DNA from: Planctomycetaceae bacterium
GTDB lineage: Bacteria > Planctomycetota > Planctomycetia > Planctomycetales > Planctomycetaceae
Assembly: GCA_021732785.1 (NCBI GenBank)
Contig: JAKFUG010000007.1
Coordinates: forward strand, 62,001 to 126,000
Length of the DNA: 64,000 bases
Direction of reading: 5' to 3'
This document shows positions 61,645 to 64,000 of the stretch, piece after piece; the stretch's first letter is position 1, and the number at the start of each line of letters is the position of its first letter. The position numbers and the translations under genes were made by a program. The notes beneath the pieces were generated by a model. It was not told the origin of the DNA. It was given only the letters and a program-made list of their open reading frames with translations, and ran no database searches.

Positions 61645-63768
61645 CTATGCCGTGGTGCGGTTTCCTACAAAGCCTTCGAGCAGCAACGCCCCTAACAGGA
61701 GACAGGCCACCCAATGCCATAATTCGTCGCGATGCAGGTCGACCGCATGCGCGGACACCACCTCGTTTGTGGAAGACCCGTTCTCGGACACAAATTTCAA
61801 AGCAAAGCGGTTTTCAAATTCTTGTGGTGTGCAGCGTTCGGTTTCTGATTCGCGCGGGCTGACATTCACCACGTCGGCGTGATCCGGCCGGTTCCAAACT
61901 CCCGGCGTGTTCCATGCGGAGGCACTCGCGGCGAGAGAACCCTCAGAATCGGCCGAGGGTTCTGTCTCCGTGTCGTTCCCATTCGCGGCGGTATCGAGCA
62001 ATACATTGCGGACACGGCCACCGGCGGTGAGACCGACTTCATACCCGAGCCATTGGTGCATCAGCGGGAGATACAGCGACGTCTGGCACCAGTCGCTCCA
62101 TTCCCGTCCGCACGAGGTGGTCACCCAGAGAACCTTCCCATCACCGACAGGACGCTCGATCACCGCGGCATCGCCGGTTCCGAATTCCGCGATGACCGTG
62201 GCATCTTTGACAACTTTGATCGGCGTGTAGGCCGCAAACGCCAGCCGCCGCAAATCGCCGTGCTGGGGGTCGCTCAACGATTGATAGATCGGATGGTTTT
62301 CTTCCCAGCGGCTGAACCGGAATGGCAAATCAACCGCGATCTTCGTTTCGCTCACATCGCCTACGGTGAGCCCCGCTTGTTTTAGTGTCGCCATGCTCTC
62401 GGCCGTGGTCTTGTCACCGGTAAAGACGAGCAACCCGCCCCCCGCTTTCACGAAGCCTGCCAACGCTGCCGCATCACGCGCGGTCACAGCCGGCACATTG
62501 GCCAGCACGACCGCGTGGTAATCATTCAACTTGGGCAGAGGCTCTTCGTCCGTCAACGCGATGACCGTCGGACTAAACGGGCTGTCGGCAAACGTTTCAC
62601 CCGTGTTGGCCAAGCGTAACGCGGTCTCCAGAAAATACGTTTCGCTCACTGCGGTATGGGCACCGACACCGTTGTTGACAATCAGCACGCGATACGCCGG
62701 CGACGCGGAAATGGCGAAAAAACGCTGGTTGTCAAACGCCAAATCATCTGTGGCATCGACATAGACGCGGCCTTGCCAGAGCCCTTCGTTCAATGCCGGT
62801 AGTTCAAAATCGAGCGTGATCGTGGCGCCGGGTTCCAGTTTCACCTTCTCCCGCAGCGTGATGCGATCGGACAGCTTGGCGAAATCCATTGGAGTGGGCA
62901 CCGATGAAGTGCGACTCAATCCCGGATTGGCCACCGGGGGATCGGAAACGCGGCCGACTTCCAGAATGATGCCCACTTCTTCTTTAGCGAAAGCACCGCC
63001 ATGCAGAATCGAAGCGCGCACCGTGGCCGCCTCGCCGGGGCGAATCCACGTCCGCGGCGTCCGCAGATCCGTCACTGCCAGGTTGTTGACGACGCTTTGA
63101 CCCAGATCATGCAAGTGGACTGCCACATCGGTGGGAAACGCTTCGACTTCGGTCCAATCGAGGCCCGATTGCTGCAAATCGGTGAAGAGGTGAAACTGTT
63201 TGGGACCATCGGGAGCCTTCACGCAGACGTCCCGTGCCCACGCAATCGCCGCGCCGAAATTCGTCGCCCCATAAGTCGATTCCGGAACTTTCAGCGCCGC
63301 GAGTTGCCGGGAATCGCCGGTGCCGCTTTGTTCGGTGCCAAGGGGATGAACGGTGTGATCAAAGAACGCAATCTCGATCCGTGTCTGCGTGCCCGAGTTT
63401 TGAATCAACTTCTGAGCCTCGGCCACGGCGTGATCGAGCAATCGTCCCTGTTCCCCTTTTAACTGCATCGTTGCCGACTGGTCGATGAGGATCACCATCA
63501 AATCGCGATCCCCACTCGTCGCCGCTGCGGTGAGGAATGGCCGCGCAAACAGAGTCACGAGCAAGGCGACCAGCGCCATCCGCAAGGCCAGCAGAAACCA
63601 TCGCATCACTTTGCGGCGGCGTGCATTCTCTTCGAGCACGATGCGGAGAAAGCGAATCGTGCCGAGTTCCACGCGCTTCGTCTTGAGACGAAAGAACAAA
63701 TGGATCAGCACCGGGACCGCAATTGCGGCCGCGCCGAAGAGAAACGAGGATTGCAGAAAGTCAGGCAT
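61645..63768 (-). CDS. BatA-like membrane protein with VWA domain
   Basis: A 707-residue protein whose N terminus is a BatA domain: 'MPDFLQSSFLFGAAAIAVPV' then 'LIHLFFRLKTKRVELGTIRF' and 'RWFLLALRMALVALLVTLFA' (two membrane segments). A VWA domain follows, with the metal-site motif degenerate: Asp96 in 'LIDQSATMQLKGEQG' gives D-x-S-x-T rather than D-x-S-x-S. A later amidotransferase-like segment is seen in 'LNDYHAVVLANVPAVTARDA' and 'GGGLLVFTGDKTTAES'. A C-terminal membrane segment ends the protein ('HWVACLLLGALLLEGFVG'). It begins eight bases after paralogue 5 and leads the genes 61645 down to 50999. Confidence 0.85.
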   Translation of the reverse strand: MPDFLQSSFLFGAAAIAVPVLIHLFFRLKTKRVELGTIRFLRIVLEENARRRKVMRWFLLALRMALVALLVTLFARPFLTAAATSGDRDLMVILIDQSATMQLKGEQGRLLDHAVAEAQKLIQNSGTQTRIEIAFFDHTVHPLGTEQSGTGDSRQLAALKVPESTYGATNFGAAIAWARDVCVKAPDGPKQFHLFTDLQQSGLDWTEVEAFPTDVAVHLHDLGQSVVNNLAVTDLRTPRTWIRPGEAATVRASILHGGAFAKEEVGIILEVGRVSDPPVANPGLSRTSSVPTPMDFAKLSDRITLREKVKLEPGATITLDFELPALNEGLWQGRVYVDATDDLAFDNQRFFAISASPAYRVLIVNNGVGAHTAVSETYFLETALRLANTGETFADSPFSPTVIALTDEEPLPKLNDYHAVVLANVPAVTARDAAALAGFVKAGGGLLVFTGDKTTAESMATLKQAGLTVGDVSETKIAVDLPFRFSRWEENHPIYQSLSDPQHGDLRRLAFAAYTPIKVVKDATVIAEFGTGDAAVIERPVGDGKVLWVTTSCGREWSDWCQTSLYLPLMHQWLGYEVGLTAGGRVRNVLLDTAANGNDTETEPSADSEGSLAASASAWNTPGVWNRPDHADVVNVSPRESETERCTPQEFENRFALKFVSENGSSTNEVVSAHAVDLHRDELWHWVACLLLGALLLEGFVGNRTTA

Positions 63769-63776
63769 CGGCCGTT

Positions 63777-64000
63777 CTATTGTTTGTCACGGGGGCCATA
63801 AAACGCGGCCCAGGTTTCGAAGACGTTTCCCATTCCCGCCGTGTGCGGAGCCTCCCACACCGGTTGATCCTTGATGCTGACCGCCAGCCCTTCGGCCGTC
63901 ATGCCGGAAAAGCCAAAACGCCACCCGTCATTCTGAGAAAAGTCGAGGAGCAGCAGCAAATCGGGGTTGGTTCCCGTCCCCGAAAAGCCAAAAACCGCCC
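63777..64000 (-). CDS. Secreted repeat-family protein, paralogue 5 of 5 (partial, cut by window edge)
   Basis: The last 73 residues of a fifth member of the family; its start lies beyond the right edge. The visible sequence is the second repeat: 'AVFGFSGTGTNPDLLLLLDF' aligns with the GT(D/N)PE-LLLLE signature of paralogues 1-4, followed by 'GWRFGFSGMTAEGLAVSIKD' and the tryptophan motif 'DQPVWEAP'. It ends eight bases before the BatA/VWA gene. Its presence shows that the family brackets the whole cluster. Confidence 0.75.
   Translation of the reverse strand, partial: AVFGFSGTGTNPDLLLLLDFSQNDGWRFGFSGMTAEGLAVSIKDQPVWEAPHTAGMGNVFETWAAFYGPRDKQ

Overview
The window reads as a chromosomal segment of a planctomycete (phylum Planctomycetota). 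The evidence is the gene content: a secreted DUF1549/DUF1553 protein paired with a Tat-exported DUF1501 protein, a giant secreted multi-haem protein with LamG, PA14 and PVC-type propeller regions, a BlaR1-like protease fused to WD40 repeats, and a long Bat-like cluster of von Willebrand A (VWA) membrane proteins. No rRNA, tRNA, CRISPR array, insertion sequence, integrase or phage gene was seen. All assignments come from reading translations and motifs by eye; no database search was run.

Layout. 1-9.2 kb: a two-component pair (cut by the left edge), an M19 dipeptidase, an orphan antitoxin-like protein, gamma-glutamyltransferase, a small secreted protein, then csrA followed by an S41 C-terminal processing protease with hairpins around it, and a Gly/Asn/Tyr-rich secreted protein. 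9.2-20.2 kb: the roughly 1900-residue multidomain haem protein, a CvpA-like membrane protein, a YdjM-like membrane hydrolase, and a propeller/carbohydrate-binding fusion. 20.3-27.2 kb: a quinone-oxidoreductase-like gene, then a complete phosphate locus pstS-pstC-pstA-pstB-phoU-phoB, preceded by three 11-bp direct repeats spaced exactly 23 bp apart. 27.2-31.4 kb: the DUF1549/DUF1553 and DUF1501 pair. 31.4-48.3 kb: metabolism and housekeeping. This part holds an altronate/galactarate-dehydratase-type enzyme, two tandem GT39 glycosyltransferases, an Old Yellow Enzyme relative, TerC, a sugar-phosphate transferase, an alkyltransferase-like/endonuclease V fusion, an M32 carboxypeptidase, a TlpA thioredoxin, ilvH-ilvC, deoC and a caspase-fold-like secreted protein.

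48.3-64 kb is the most unusual part. A BlaI repressor and a BlaR1-WD40 fusion have their own promoter, whose 17-bp spacer is filled by a palindrome. Immediately upstream on the same strand is a roughly 13-kb co-directional cluster. It holds two BatA/VWA/amidotransferase-like membrane proteins, a DUF4175-like membrane protein, and a coiled-coil protein with a long disordered linker. Interleaved with these are five paralogues (the last cut by the right edge) of a secreted family of about 280-305 residues that I do not recognise. Each full-length paralogue has an internal duplication and a conserved GT(D/N)PE-(V/L)LLL-type signature.

How the genes may work together (inference). The pst-phoU-phoB block is a self-contained phosphate-starvation response; its sensor kinase is not in the window. 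The csrA-ctp pair looks post-transcriptionally wired, with GGA motifs in the ribosome-binding regions. The Bat-like cluster looks like one cell-envelope machine in which the VWA proteins and the repeated secreted family form an extracytoplasmic complex, with the BlaI/BlaR1-WD40 module as a candidate envelope-stress regulator beside it.
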